Of a stretch of 64,000 nt of DNA, positions 39,078-48,495 are shown piece by piece; position 1 is the stretch's first letter, and each line of letters begins with the position of its first letter. The translations under genes were made by a program, and so were the position numbers. The notes below the pieces were generated by a model that saw only the letters and a list, made by a program, of their open reading frames with translations, had not been told where the DNA came from and did no database searches. The stretch is taken from IMG/VR virus record IMGVR_UViG_3300023198_000559, positions 1 to 64,000 of that record; one strand, written 5' to 3'. The stretch comes from a virus.

Positions 39078-41549
39078 ATGGCATACTCCGTAACAGACAA
39101 CCCTTACAGTCACAGTCTTCCACCACAGAAACTCGCAACCGCACGCAAAGGAGAGAAGTGGAAAAAAGATTCTGTAGACGCTATAGTTAACTTATCTTCA
39201 CAGACCACTAATAACAACAGGTCTAGTAAGTTTAACAAGCAAACTAACTACAACCTTTACAACTCTATCTTCAATGAGAGTGACTTCAATTACATACTAA
39301 ACCCTATGGGTCTTAAAGGTAACTTTGCTAAAGTTGCTACTAAAATGAAGGCCTATAATATCATTAGACCTAAAATAGAATTACTTAAAGGAGAGGAAAT
39401 GCAAAGACCATTTTCTTTTCGCGTTAGGGCTACTAGTGGTGAGGTAGTATCACAAAAGCAAGACGAGAAGCGTAAAGCTATCCTGGAACATTTACAAGCT
39501 AGGTTAATTCAGAATCAAGGACAAGAAGGTGAAGAAGCACAGCCTTTGGATAGTATCCAGAAATACTTTAAATCACAATACATTCATCCTAGAGAAGTAA
39601 CTGCTAATCAGATTCTACAATATGGAATCGAGGCAGAAGAACTTAAGCGTAAATTTAATGCGGGATGGGAACATGCTTTAATCTCTTCAGAAGAAGTCTA
39701 TTATGTTGGTACTCATAATAATGAACCAAAAGTACGAGTAGTAAATCCTTTAAACTTTGATTATGATAAATCACTCGAGCTTCGTAGTATAGAAGATGCC
39801 CAGTGGGCCAAAGAAGAACGTTGGTTATCGATAGGAGAAGTTATTGACCTTTATGGTGAAGGATTAACTGATACAGAAATTGATCGCCTGGATAAAGGTG
39901 AAGTGGGGTATCCCATGAATAAGATGACATATTACCCTGGTTTCGCTTATCAAATGAGTGAAATGGAGGGTAATCCAATTAATGCGAATACAGGTATAGG
40001 TAATCAACAAAGTACTTCTGGTTCGCATGTGTACGTGGTAAACGTAGTTTGGAAGAGCCTGAGAAAGATAGGCTTCCTGACTTACGTTGATCCGCGTACC
40101 GGGAAAGAAAATGAAACTATAGTATCAGAAGATTTTGAGATGACTCAAGATATTAAGGATGCTGGAGGTACTCTGCGTTGGCGCTGGATTAATGAGGTTT
40201 GGGAAGGTACTAGAATTGGTGATGATATGTATGTAAACGTAAGACCTTTACACAACCAGTTCAAAGACATGAATAACCCTGGTGAGTGCAAACTCCCTTA
40301 TATTGGGTATGTATTCAACTCAGTTAACTCTATGGCTACTTCTCTAGTAGACTTAGTTAAGCCTCATCAATACACTTATATGGTAATCTGGTGGAGGTTA
40401 GAGCAAGAACTTGCTAAGGCTAAAGGTAGAAAACTTGTAATGGACTATGCTAAGATGCCTAAATCTATGGGTCTTACCATGGACGAATGGATCTACCATT
40501 TTGATAATACAGGTATTATATGGGTGAATTCTATGGAAGAGGGTAAGAAAGGTGACCCTAATAGTATCTCACAATTGAACCAAATGGCCGGTGTTGATTT
40601 ATCCCTATCTAAAGTAGTAGGACAATACCTTGAGGTATTAAGAGAATTAGAAGATCAAGTAGATAGAATTACTGGTATCTCTCGTCAACGCGAGGCTGAT
40701 ATTAAAGCTTCTGAAACTGTGGGTGGAGTAGAAAGAGCTGTTCAGCAGTCTACTAGCATTACAGAACCTTGGTTCTTCTACCATAACCAGGTTAAACAAA
40801 AAGTACTTAACGCGTACATTCATACATTTAGAGCTTCGGCTTATGGTAATAAGAAACTTCAATACATTGTAAACGACGTCGAGACTGCTATTCTAGAAGT
40901 AGATGGTACTGAATTCGATGATACTAACTACAACGTATTTGTAACTGATAGTATTAAAGACGCTAGAATCAAGCATAAGCTTGAAGGTCTTGTACAGGTT
41001 GCGTTACAACAAGAGAAGGTTAAATTATCTGATATCATTAAGATTTACAAATCTGAGAGTATCTCTGAGATTGAAGGTGAGATTGTTTCTTCAGAACAAG
41101 AGTTTGAGCAGAATCAACAGGCTTCTATTGAACAAGCACAAGAAGCTGAGGCTAACGCTAAAGCAGAAGAACAAGCTTGGGAGAGAGAAAAACATGATGA
41201 TGAAATGTTGGATAAGCAACTTGATCGAGAAAATAAGCTTGAAGTAGAGACTGTTAAGGCCATGGGCTTTGCTGAGAATACTGATGTTAATGAAAACCAG
41301 GTTCCGGATGTGTTAGAGTATAGTAAAATACATCTAGAACAAGGTCGAGATGCTTTTAACCAGGCGCTCGAAAAAGGTAAACTAGGAGCTCAAATATCGA
41401 AAGATCAAGCAGATATCAAAATCAAATCTCGAGAATTAGATATTAAAGAGAAAGACATATCATCTAAAGAAAGGATGAACACAGCAAACAATAAAACCGC
41501 CCTTAAAAACAAAGTAGTTGGTGAGGGTAAATCAAAATCTAAGAAATAA
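39078..41549 (+). CDS. Portal protein
   Basis: An 823-residue protein in the portal position after terminase, starting MAYSVTDNPYSHSLPPQKLA. The N-terminal half contains the Arg-rich and Trp-rich portal-like core, residues 640-823 become a long coiled coil (EQAQEAEANAKAEEQAWERE). It forms the dodecameric ring through which DNA enters. The very long helical C-terminus fits a barrel in the crAss-like portal. Confidence 0.8.
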   Translation: MAYSVTDNPYSHSLPPQKLATARKGEKWKKDSVDAIVNLSSQTTNNNRSSKFNKQTNYNLYNSIFNESDFNYILNPMGLKGNFAKVATKMKAYNIIRPKIELLKGEEMQRPFSFRVRATSGEVVSQKQDEKRKAILEHLQARLIQNQGQEGEEAQPLDSIQKYFKSQYIHPREVTANQILQYGIEAEELKRKFNAGWEHALISSEEVYYVGTHNNEPKVRVVNPLNFDYDKSLELRSIEDAQWAKEERWLSIGEVIDLYGEGLTDTEIDRLDKGEVGYPMNKMTYYPGFAYQMSEMEGNPINANTGIGNQQSTSGSHVYVVNVVWKSLRKIGFLTYVDPRTGKENETIVSEDFEMTQDIKDAGGTLRWRWINEVWEGTRIGDDMYVNVRPLHNQFKDMNNPGECKLPYIGYVFNSVNSMATSLVDLVKPHQYTYMVIWWRLEQELAKAKGRKLVMDYAKMPKSMGLTMDEWIYHFDNTGIIWVNSMEEGKKGDPNSISQLNQMAGVDLSLSKVVGQYLEVLRELEDQVDRITGISRQREADIKASETVGGVERAVQQSTSITEPWFFYHNQVKQKVLNAYIHTFRASAYGNKKLQYIVNDVETAILEVDGTEFDDTNYNVFVTDSIKDARIKHKLEGLVQVALQQEKVKLSDIIKIYKSESISEIEGEIVSSEQEFEQNQQASIEQAQEAEANAKAEEQAWEREKHDDEMLDKQLDRENKLEVETVKAMGFAENTDVNENQVPDVLEYSKIHLEQGRDAFNQALEKGKLGAQISKDQADIKIKSRELDIKEKDISSKERMNTANNKTALKNKVVGEGKSKSKK

Positions 41550-41866
41550 TGAGTGAAGTAAAATCAGCAACACGTACTAAAAAGGAACGCAAAATAGGAA
41601 GCGTGAACCTAAGTAGTAATGAATTACCCGAAATTAAAGAATGGGGAATCAAAGGCGAGTATGAAATAACAATGAAGGTGAAGATGACCTCTATCTCAGA
41701 AGTAGATAATTGGGATCTAGAACAATACTCAAACCTCTCAAAGAATGACGTTATGGCACGATTTGATATCGTGAAGGTAGTTAGTCCTAAAAAGGAAGCT
41801 GCTAAAAAACAACGTGCAGAAGAGAATAGAGGTAGATTACATAATCCAGTAACTTATACAAAATAA
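41549..41866 (+). CDS. Hypothetical structural protein, 105 residues
   Basis: Starts MSEVKSATRTKKERKIGSVN. Mixed charge, with a KMTSISEVDNWDLEQY core and a basic C-terminus. Overlaps the portal stop by one base. No family recognised; probable virion or assembly protein by position. Confidence 0.55.
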   Translation: MSEVKSATRTKKERKIGSVNLSSNELPEIKEWGIKGEYEITMKVKMTSISEVDNWDLEQYSNLSKNDVMARFDIVKVVSPKKEAAKKQRAEENRGRLHNPVTYTK

Positions 41867-41867
41867 C

Positions 41868-42155
41868 ATGGCAAACACAGAACCCGGTAAACGAAAAAGC
41901 GGTAAGAAAGCTGCAGTAGCTTTTAATAATCCCTTTAGATTCAAGAGTACATTACCTACAATTAAACCTTTAGCAACTCCAAAAGCACCGGTAGTAGCTG
42001 ATGATGGTACGTATACTGTTTTTAATAGTGGAACTAAGAAAACAATTAGATATAATGCTGATGGTACTCCTTTTAGAAAGGCTAGACCAAAGGGAAGAAG
42101 ACTTGTACCAGCGGGTGCAGGAGGTAGAGGCTTTAGAGTAAAGCAAGCAAAGTAG
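41868..42155 (+). CDS. Small basic protein, 95 residues
   Basis: Starts MANTEPGKRKSGKKAAVAFN. Lys, Pro and Gly rich, ends GRGFRVKQAK. Likely disordered and DNA- or protein-binding in the head. No family recognised. Confidence 0.6.
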   Translation: MANTEPGKRKSGKKAAVAFNNPFRFKSTLPTIKPLATPKAPVVADDGTYTVFNSGTKKTIRYNADGTPFRKARPKGRRLVPAGAGGRGFRVKQAK

Positions 42156-42191
42156 CTTTAGGGCCAGGAAAACAGAAAGTATTTTAGAAAA

Positions 42192-42236
42192 GTGTCACAA
42201 AAGTTGTGATACTTTATAATAGATATTCTATATTTG
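42192..42236 (+). promoter_or_regulatory. Candidate promoter with inverted repeat for scaffold/capsid genes
   Basis: TATATTTG at 42229-42236 is a TAnnTTTG box; a weak -33 GTTG sits 22 bases upstream. GTGTCACAA/TTGTGATAC form an inverted repeat (42193-42212) just upstream of it, sharing the TGTCACAA word with the divergent region. Confidence 0.45.
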
Positions 42237-42256
42237 AACTTTATAACAACAAAACA

Positions 42257-43501
42257 ATGGCAAAAGATAAAGATGGTAAGGAAATTGAGGATGAAAATTT
42301 CTCAACTGACTTAAAAGGAACGTTCTTTGATACCTTTCAATTTAGTGAAGAAGATGCTCCCTTAAAGGAGAAGACAGAAGTCGCTAAGGAAGAAACCAAG
42401 GAAGAACCTGAGAAAAAGGAGACTGAAGAGGCTCCTGAGAAAAAAGAAACTGAGGAAGAGACTAAGGAGGAACAAACTCCTGAGGAACTCCAAGTAGAAA
42501 TCGAAACTATCGCTACTGCTCTTAAGGAGAAGAACGCAGATGAACTCGATGATGACGAGAAACAGTTTCTAGAGGATTACGAGAAAGGTGATCTTAAGGA
42601 ATACACTCCGGGAAAGAAAGAGGAAAAGGAAGAGGAAGAAGGAGAGAAGGCAGGTTACGATGTATTAGCTAAAACCTTGATAGACAAGGGAGTATTAGAA
42701 AATGATGACGACCTAGAAGACACAGAAGAAAGCTTCTCGTCTGTAATTACTAAAACTGTAGACAAAAAAGTAGATGATTACCTGGCAGAGATTCCAGAAG
42801 AATATAAGAACATCATAGACTTTATGCGTACAGGAGGTAATGCTCAAGAGTATTTACAGTCTAAGGCCCGTATCGATTATGATAACCTTGACCTAAAGAA
42901 ACCTGAGATACAAGATGCTCTAATTCGTGAAGATTTACGTCTCCAGGGATATGACCAAAACGATATCGATGAGAAGGTTCAGGACTACAGAGACTTAGAG
43001 AAATCTGAGAAAGAAGCTACTAAAGCTTCTAAAGGATTTTCAAAGCAGCAGGACGATAGAATCGCTGCTTATGATAAGTCAATTGCAGATGGGATTAAAG
43101 CTCAAGATGCAGCAGAAGAAGCAGAGGTAGAGGAATTGAGTGCCGCTATTGATAAGTTAACTGAGATAGCAGGATTTAAGCTCACTAAGAAACGAAGAGA
43201 AGCTTTTAAGAAGTATTTATTTGAAACAGACGCAGAAGGCGAAACTGCAGCAAGTAAAGCTTCAAAAGGTATTGACAATAGAATCAATCTGTACTTTATG
43301 GATTTTGTTGGTTACAATTTTGACGACCTAGAAAGGTCAGTAACTACCAAGAAAACTAAAGATTTCAGTAAACTTCTAAGTAGATATAAAGATAAATCTA
43401 CGAAAGTAACAGGTGTTGTGGTTGAAGAAAAGAACCCGAATCCTGAAGAACAAGAACTTAAGATTCCTAGCATGTTTAGCAAGGGTCCTGAGGACGATTA
43501 A
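42257..43501 (+). CDS. Scaffold-like acidic protein
   Basis: 414 residues from ATG 42257-42259 (MAKDKDGKEIEDENFSTDLK), downstream of the TATATTTG box; a frame 17 codons longer overlaps the promoter. Residues ~30-180 are extremely acidic with Glu/Lys repeats (EEPEKKETEEAPEKKET), the remainder is helical. This composition and the place before the capsid gene fit an internal scaffold of head assembly. Confidence 0.65.
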   Translation: MAKDKDGKEIEDENFSTDLKGTFFDTFQFSEEDAPLKEKTEVAKEETKEEPEKKETEEAPEKKETEEETKEEQTPEELQVEIETIATALKEKNADELDDDEKQFLEDYEKGDLKEYTPGKKEEKEEEEGEKAGYDVLAKTLIDKGVLENDDDLEDTEESFSSVITKTVDKKVDDYLAEIPEEYKNIIDFMRTGGNAQEYLQSKARIDYDNLDLKKPEIQDALIREDLRLQGYDQNDIDEKVQDYRDLEKSEKEATKASKGFSKQQDDRIAAYDKSIADGIKAQDAAEEAEVEELSAAIDKLTEIAGFKLTKKRREAFKKYLFETDAEGETAASKASKGIDNRINLYFMDFVGYNFDDLERSVTTKKTKDFSKLLSRYKDKSTKVTGVVVEEKNPNPEEQELKIPSMFSKGPEDD

Positions 43502-43506
43502 ATTTG
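43475..43506 (+). promoter_or_regulatory. Candidate promoter for the capsid gene
   Basis: TTTA at 43475-43478, 20 bases, TAAATTTG at 43499-43506, overlapping the scaffold stop codon. One mismatch from the consensus. Transcription would begin within ~10 bases, leaving an AT-rich leader to ATG 43531. Confidence 0.5.
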
Positions 43507-43530
43507 TAACTTTTTAAATTAATATATATT

Positions 43531-44994
43531 ATGGCAATGGAACAAGCAGCAGTATCCCCCTTACAGTTACTACAACTACGTAGATTACCTGTGGGTATGA
43601 CTGAGAGTTCACACTTATCAAATGCATATCTTACAGAACCTGAGAAAATGGACTCTGTTCTAGCTTATGCCTTTGGTACACAGAACAAGACGGTACTTTC
43701 GATGTTAACAGGCGGAATTGGAAACACTAAGACTATCTCTAATAGAGAGTATAAGTGGGACCTACATGGTATGAACGAGCAATCGATTCCTATCTCTTCA
43801 GCTCCTGGTACATCAAGTGTTACACCTGGTTTAGGTGGTGCACCTTTCAAAGTAAAATTTGGCGACAAGTTTTTTGCAGTAACTGATAACTTGGTATCTG
43901 ATTTAGGTACACAGGTTAGAGTACAAGCAGAACCTCAACCAGAAGGTAGCGACTGGGTTTATACATTAGTATTAACTGACCCAGATGGCTCTAAATTTAT
44001 TGACCCTGCAGATATAGCAGTAGGCGCTAGGTTTAGTAAAGACTTCTCTTCTGTTGGAGAATTCTCTGCGAAAGGTGGAGGAACCAACTTCACAGCTCCA
44101 ATGACATTAACTAACCAGTTAACAACATTACGTAAAGAGTACACAGTTACTCGTAGTGCTGCTACTGATGTTATGATCATTGAGATGACTGCAGATGATG
44201 GTCAGAAAACACGTCTTTGGACTAAGCTAGCAGAGTGGACTGCTCTTGCTCAGTGGTACAAAGAAGTGGATAGAGCTATGCTCTATACGATTTATAATAA
44301 AAATCCTCAAGGACATGTAACTCTTCAAGGAGAGAATAAGCGTCCTGTTTATCATGGTGCGGGATTACGTCAGCAGATTTCACCTGCTAACATCCGTTAC
44401 TACTCAAAACTTACTTATGAAATCCTAGACAACTTCCTATTGGATCTGTCTTACTCAGCTAGTCGTTGGGGCGGGGATCATAAATTTGTTGCGCTTACCG
44501 GTAAGATGGGAATGCGTGAATTCCACAGAGCTATTGTTGCAGAACAAAACGCACTTGGAATTACAGTAACAGATCATGGTACATTCATTAGTGGTTCTGG
44601 TCAGGAATTAACATTCCAGGGACAATTCACAACTGTTAAATTCCTTAATGGAATTGAGTTGACAGTGAAGGAATTCCCTGAGTATGACGACATTGTAAGA
44701 AATCGTCAGTTACATCCTGTATCTAAGAAGCCTATTGAGTCATATAGATTTACAATCCTAAACTTTGGTCGTAAGAATGGAAAATCTAACATCCGTAAGG
44801 TTGTTAAGAAGAACAGTGATAATGCCATGTGGCACGTTGCAGGTTCTACAACTCCATTTGGTGATGTAGCTAAGTCTATGTCAACGATGAGAAGTTCAGG
44901 AATTGACGGATATCAAGTACATATGCTTACTGAGGGTGGTGTTCAGTTGGAAGACCCAACATCATCAGGCGAGCTTATTATGCGCTTGAACTAG
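43531..44994 (+). CDS. Major capsid protein
   Basis: A 487-residue protein, starting MAMEQAAVSPLQLLQLRRLP. Position after scaffold, length and sequence character (Gly-rich, beta-heavy, with REYKWDLHGMNEQSIPISSA) fit the HK97-fold capsid protein of crAss-like phages. Forms the icosahedral shell. The gene ends in TAG and is followed by a long hairpin. Confidence 0.85.
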   Translation: MAMEQAAVSPLQLLQLRRLPVGMTESSHLSNAYLTEPEKMDSVLAYAFGTQNKTVLSMLTGGIGNTKTISNREYKWDLHGMNEQSIPISSAPGTSSVTPGLGGAPFKVKFGDKFFAVTDNLVSDLGTQVRVQAEPQPEGSDWVYTLVLTDPDGSKFIDPADIAVGARFSKDFSSVGEFSAKGGGTNFTAPMTLTNQLTTLRKEYTVTRSAATDVMIIEMTADDGQKTRLWTKLAEWTALAQWYKEVDRAMLYTIYNKNPQGHVTLQGENKRPVYHGAGLRQQISPANIRYYSKLTYEILDNFLLDLSYSASRWGGDHKFVALTGKMGMREFHRAIVAEQNALGITVTDHGTFISGSGQELTFQGQFTTVKFLNGIELTVKEFPEYDDIVRNRQLHPVSKKPIESYRFTILNFGRKNGKSNIRKVVKKNSDNAMWHVAGSTTPFGDVAKSMSTMRSSGIDGYQVHMLTEGGVQLEDPTSSGELIMRLN

Positions 44995-45012
44995 GAAGAT
45001 TCATCTTTTGTT

Positions 45013-45069
45013 GTTAGTTGAAGTATAGGGGTTTCGGCTCCTGTACTTCTAACTTAACAGCAGATTTTT
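45013..45069 (+). terminator. Long hairpin after the capsid gene
   Basis: GTT-AGTT-GAAGTA-TAGG pairs with CCTG-TACTTC-(T)-AACT-(T)AAC around GGTTTCGGCT. A TTTTTA run follows 6-10 bases later. It may end or stabilise the capsid message. Confidence 0.5.
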
Positions 45070-45096
45070 ATTACTAACAAACAAAACAACAACAAA

Positions 45097-45855
45097 ATGA
45101 TACTAAAATTAGAAAAGGCGAGAATTGACAATTGGACAAAACGTAAATTCTTTGAAGGCACAGCAGCCAAAATTGGTCCAAGTCTAGACAAGATGGGGCA
45201 ACCTGTCACTGGTCTAAAAGACTTAAAAGAAGAGCAAAAGTTTGAAAAGCTTTTAGGGTTACCTGCAGGAACACTTGCTAAGAACTCTAACTACTGGAAT
45301 GAGATTATGATTATAGTAGATGCTGAAGGTACTTTATTTGACGATACAGTAGCAGAACATCAACTATTACTCAAGTTTCTTAGAGCACAATCGCTTGTAG
45401 CTGAAGGAACTAAAGAACTTCTAACTAATGCCAGAGCAGAATATGTTCTAGTAAATGAGGAAGAAGAAAAGGTAGAGAAGAACAAAGGACGTAGATTGAA
45501 GAATGAGGCACTTAAGAAAGTGGCGAAATTGGATCCTGCAGAGCTTAAAGGTTTAGTATTTATGTATGGACATAATCCTACAAGTATGACTCCTGATGGC
45601 GTTGAAGACTTTATCTTCGAAAAGGTTGAACAAGATCCTGCTACATTCAATTTGATTGTAGAAGATCCAGCCAGGGAAGCAAAAGTCTTTGTTCACAATC
45701 TGCATAAGGCAGAATTGCTAGAGGTACGAGGAGGAGCGTATATGTACAATGGTGAGGTACTTGCCTATGGACTAGATGCTACTGCACACTTACTTCAAAA
45801 GAAAGATAAGCAGGAGTTAAGAATTGCTCTTGAGAAACAACTAATAGAGAAATAA
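45097..45855 (+). CDS. Conserved head-region protein, 252 residues
   Basis: Starts MILKLEKARIDNWTKRKFFE. It lies directly after the capsid gene, where crAss-like phages carry a conserved virion protein (head auxiliary or vertex). Helical and charged (KKVAKLDPAELKGLVFMYG). No enzymatic motif; the call is by position and character. Confidence 0.6.
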   Translation: MILKLEKARIDNWTKRKFFEGTAAKIGPSLDKMGQPVTGLKDLKEEQKFEKLLGLPAGTLAKNSNYWNEIMIIVDAEGTLFDDTVAEHQLLLKFLRAQSLVAEGTKELLTNARAEYVLVNEEEEKVEKNKGRRLKNEALKKVAKLDPAELKGLVFMYGHNPTSMTPDGVEDFIFEKVEQDPATFNLIVEDPAREAKVFVHNLHKAELLEVRGGAYMYNGEVLAYGLDATAHLLQKKDKQELRIALEKQLIEK

Positions 45856-45856
45856 T

Positions 45857-46507
45857 ATGACTGAAATAGAAGCAGCACAAAAATTTAAAGTAGAGTTAAA
45901 CAAACTAGATAGGTCTTCAGCTATAGACGTCCGTATCGAAAAGGTACTACACTATCTAAATAAAGCTGCACTATTTCTAGTTAAAAGGAAGTATAAAGGA
46001 GATGATCCAGGGCCAGGTCGATTAGAGGTTAATCACCCGGTACTGGATGATCTTAAGGTTCTTATCACGGAGGTGACTCCTGATTTTACTAGTGAGGATT
46101 CAGAAACAAGTATTGATTTTGAAGACGATCATTTATATTTCTTATCATGTAGAATTAGTACTAGTAACGAACTAAATACTACTCCTGCGTGGCGTGAAGG
46201 AAGGTATGTGAAACCTGAAAGAGTTTATAAGGAATTAGAAGATCCTTTCAATACCTCACATTTAGATGATCCTATGGTAAGCCTTATTGGGAATGCCCTG
46301 GTTGTTTATAATACAGATTTCACAATTAACAACATTAAGATAAAGTATTTAAAGACTCCTATAACGATTACCGGATCGGCTAGTATAATGGAGTTACCTT
46401 TTGCTGATGAGATTATTGATGTGGCCACTACAATGGCTCTTGAAAACTTTGAAAGTGAAAGAATTAAGTCACAGCCCGGAATTAGTGTGGTGACTGCTAG
46501 TGAGTAA
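45857..46507 (+). CDS. Head or neck protein, 216 residues
   Basis: Starts MTEIEAAQKFKVELNKLDRS. Beta-rich C-terminal half. One base after the previous stop. Likely a head completion or ring protein by position; no signature recognised. Confidence 0.55.
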   Translation: MTEIEAAQKFKVELNKLDRSSAIDVRIEKVLHYLNKAALFLVKRKYKGDDPGPGRLEVNHPVLDDLKVLITEVTPDFTSEDSETSIDFEDDHLYFLSCRISTSNELNTTPAWREGRYVKPERVYKELEDPFNTSHLDDPMVSLIGNALVVYNTDFTINNIKIKYLKTPITITGSASIMELPFADEIIDVATTMALENFESERIKSQPGISVVTASE

Positions 46508-46520
46508 TCAATAAATTGAT

Positions 46521-46528
46521 TATATTTG
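46521..46528 (+). promoter_or_regulatory. Candidate -7 box TATATTTG
   Basis: TATATTTG identical to the box at 42229 lies ~38 bases before the next gene. No matching -33 is visible, so it may depend on a phage factor. Confidence 0.35.
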
Positions 46529-46566
46529 AATAAATTATTATTATTAACTTTTAAACATTAAGAAAA

Positions 46567-47772
46567 ATGTTAAATTACGTAAACAGAGTAATCGTAGGTA
46601 AGTCGACTGGTGGAGCAAATACTGGAGCAACACTTGCTACTATTACAAGAGGAGACATCCTTATCCTAAGTGAAGACATGGCAGTTTTAGCGAATGGCGC
46701 TGCTAAACAGCCTACCTATGTTGCTGTTGGAACAGGGGTCACAGATAATCCTTTTATTTTGAGTTCTTTAATTCACCCAATTGATAGCATGAAGGTGAAT
46801 CAGAAAACAACTCGAGCTGCAGCAAACCAGGTAACTTATGTTGGGTGGAACGGTACTGTTGGAGATATAGGAGCTGTAGTAGACGAAGCAGTCTATGAAG
46901 TTATCCTTGCTTTCAAGGACCGTCAACGTTTAATCGCAAACCGTCAAACTCGTATGGTACTTAATGCAGCTGCAGATGGTACAGACAAGTATGACTTGTG
47001 TGCACAATTAGAAAAGCAATCACGCTTTGATTCACCTTATTCTGATCCTTATGGGGTTCAGGTAGACATTTTAGCTGTTGGTACAACTACAGTATCTGAT
47101 AACACTGTTCGTGTTACTAAGAATAGTAGAAGTATTACTTATGCTACTGCTGCTACTCACAATGTTGGTACTGCTATCATAGTTGGTGATGTTATCGCTT
47201 TTGATAATATTGACTATAAAGTAACTGCAGTAGACGCACTTGAACTTACATTAGACAGACCTTTCAAAGCTGCTTCTGAAGCTGCTTTTACAGCTGCTGA
47301 CATTGATATTAAGAAATCTATCACTGCTGCTGGTCTTAAGATTACTGGTCTTGCTTCTCCTTTCAATAACCCAGATGTAGATATCTACGAGAAGGTTGTA
47401 TTTGAAGTAGGTGTTAGTGCATCTTTTGCTTCAGCTCCTGTTGATTATTCAGTTGCTGCTGATCTTGGACAAGGTATCTATGAGCAAGTTAAGAAAATGG
47501 AATTTGACGTACAAGGTTACTTAGGTAATACTAACTTGCGCGACTGGCCTATCCATTCTTTTGATTATCACGCTGTTAGTGGTACCGCTTATGATGTTGT
47601 GAATATCAATTCTTTTGACCAACATGAAGGAGATCTTCAAAGTCAAATGAATTCACCTGTAGGGTTAACTCTTGCTTTCTCTGCAACTGCTGCAACTCAA
47701 AGAAACGCTGTTCTTACAATTTTGGAAGACGCGTTAGGCTTAGGTGCTGCATATTTTAGTGGTAAGTGGTAA
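46567..47772 (+). CDS. Virion protein, 401 residues
   Basis: Starts MLNYVNRVIVGKSTGGANTG. Ala, Gly and Thr rich, beta-heavy, with SFDYHAVSGTAYDVVNINSF near the C-terminus. Resembles an abundant structural protein, perhaps a head decoration or fiber-like protein. Preceded by a TATATTTG box and followed by a terminator, which suggests high, separate expression. Confidence 0.6.
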   Translation: MLNYVNRVIVGKSTGGANTGATLATITRGDILILSEDMAVLANGAAKQPTYVAVGTGVTDNPFILSSLIHPIDSMKVNQKTTRAAANQVTYVGWNGTVGDIGAVVDEAVYEVILAFKDRQRLIANRQTRMVLNAAADGTDKYDLCAQLEKQSRFDSPYSDPYGVQVDILAVGTTTVSDNTVRVTKNSRSITYATAATHNVGTAIIVGDVIAFDNIDYKVTAVDALELTLDRPFKAASEAAFTAADIDIKKSITAAGLKITGLASPFNNPDVDIYEKVVFEVGVSASFASAPVDYSVAADLGQGIYEQVKKMEFDVQGYLGNTNLRDWPIHSFDYHAVSGTAYDVVNINSFDQHEGDLQSQMNSPVGLTLAFSATAATQRNAVLTILEDALGLGAAYFSGKW

Positions 47773-47800
47773 GAGAGTCTAGTACAATTAATTAACAAAG

Positions 47801-47833
47801 TAGGTGGAATATTGATTTATTTCACCTATTTTT
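47801..47833 (+). terminator. Rho-independent terminator
   Basis: TAGGTG-G-AATA and TATT-T-CACCTA pair around TTGATT and run into TTTTTG. It ends the message of the 401-residue gene just before the next ATG. Confidence 0.75.
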
Positions 47834-47841
47834 GTTTAATT

Positions 47842-48495
47842 ATGACTCTACAAGAAATTATATATACTATAAAAAATTCCTTGGGCACTGATGCTGAGGA
47901 ACTAACAAACAGACAGTACAAGTTTATTATAGATTACTATAGAGCTAAGTTACTGAGACAGAGACTTAAAGCAGGCGAATTAGTATCCCCAGCCTTTTCT
48001 CCTGTTATTCACAAAATACAGTTAAAAGCCCTTGAAGATTCAGACCCTGGAAGTTTGGATACTGATGGTGGTACCCTTAAAACTGTAAAGAGTATTCCAG
48101 TCATTATCCCTCACACTAAAGAATCCACTCTAATGTACTTAGGTGCTACGGATGGATTTCTTCCTTTTCAGGAAACTGCTTTCCAGGCACTGGATCTAGA
48201 GCAACACGCTAAGTATATTAAAAAGCAACCTAAATGGTACTTACTCGGGAGTAAGATTTATATTACTAATCCTCCAGATGAGCAAGTAGAATATATATCA
48301 TTACAAGGTATCTTCGAAGACCCAGCAGCAGCCGCTGCTTTGAGTGCTGATTTTGATACTGATAGTTTACGAAACTATAGTTTTGAATATGCTATGGCTG
48401 GTGATATGGTAGATACAATTGTAAAATTAATCCGTGATAACGAGATGGCACCCCTTTTAAAAGAACTAGATGAAGATGACAATTCTCAACGATGA
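47842..48495 (+). CDS. Ring/adaptor-like protein, 217 residues
   Basis: Start at ATG 47842-47844 (MTLQEIIYTIKNSLGTDAEE), since the upstream extension lies in the terminator hairpin. Helical N-terminus and beta core (QPKWYLLGSKIYITNPPDEQ), like head-tail connector or ring proteins of podoviruses. Overlaps the next gene by 20 bases. Confidence 0.6.
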   Translation: MTLQEIIYTIKNSLGTDAEELTNRQYKFIIDYYRAKLLRQRLKAGELVSPAFSPVIHKIQLKALEDSDPGSLDTDGGTLKTVKSIPVIIPHTKESTLMYLGATDGFLPFQETAFQALDLEQHAKYIKKQPKWYLLGSKIYITNPPDEQVEYISLQGIFEDPAAAAALSADFDTDSLRNYSFEYAMAGDMVDTIVKLIRDNEMAPLLKELDEDDNSQR

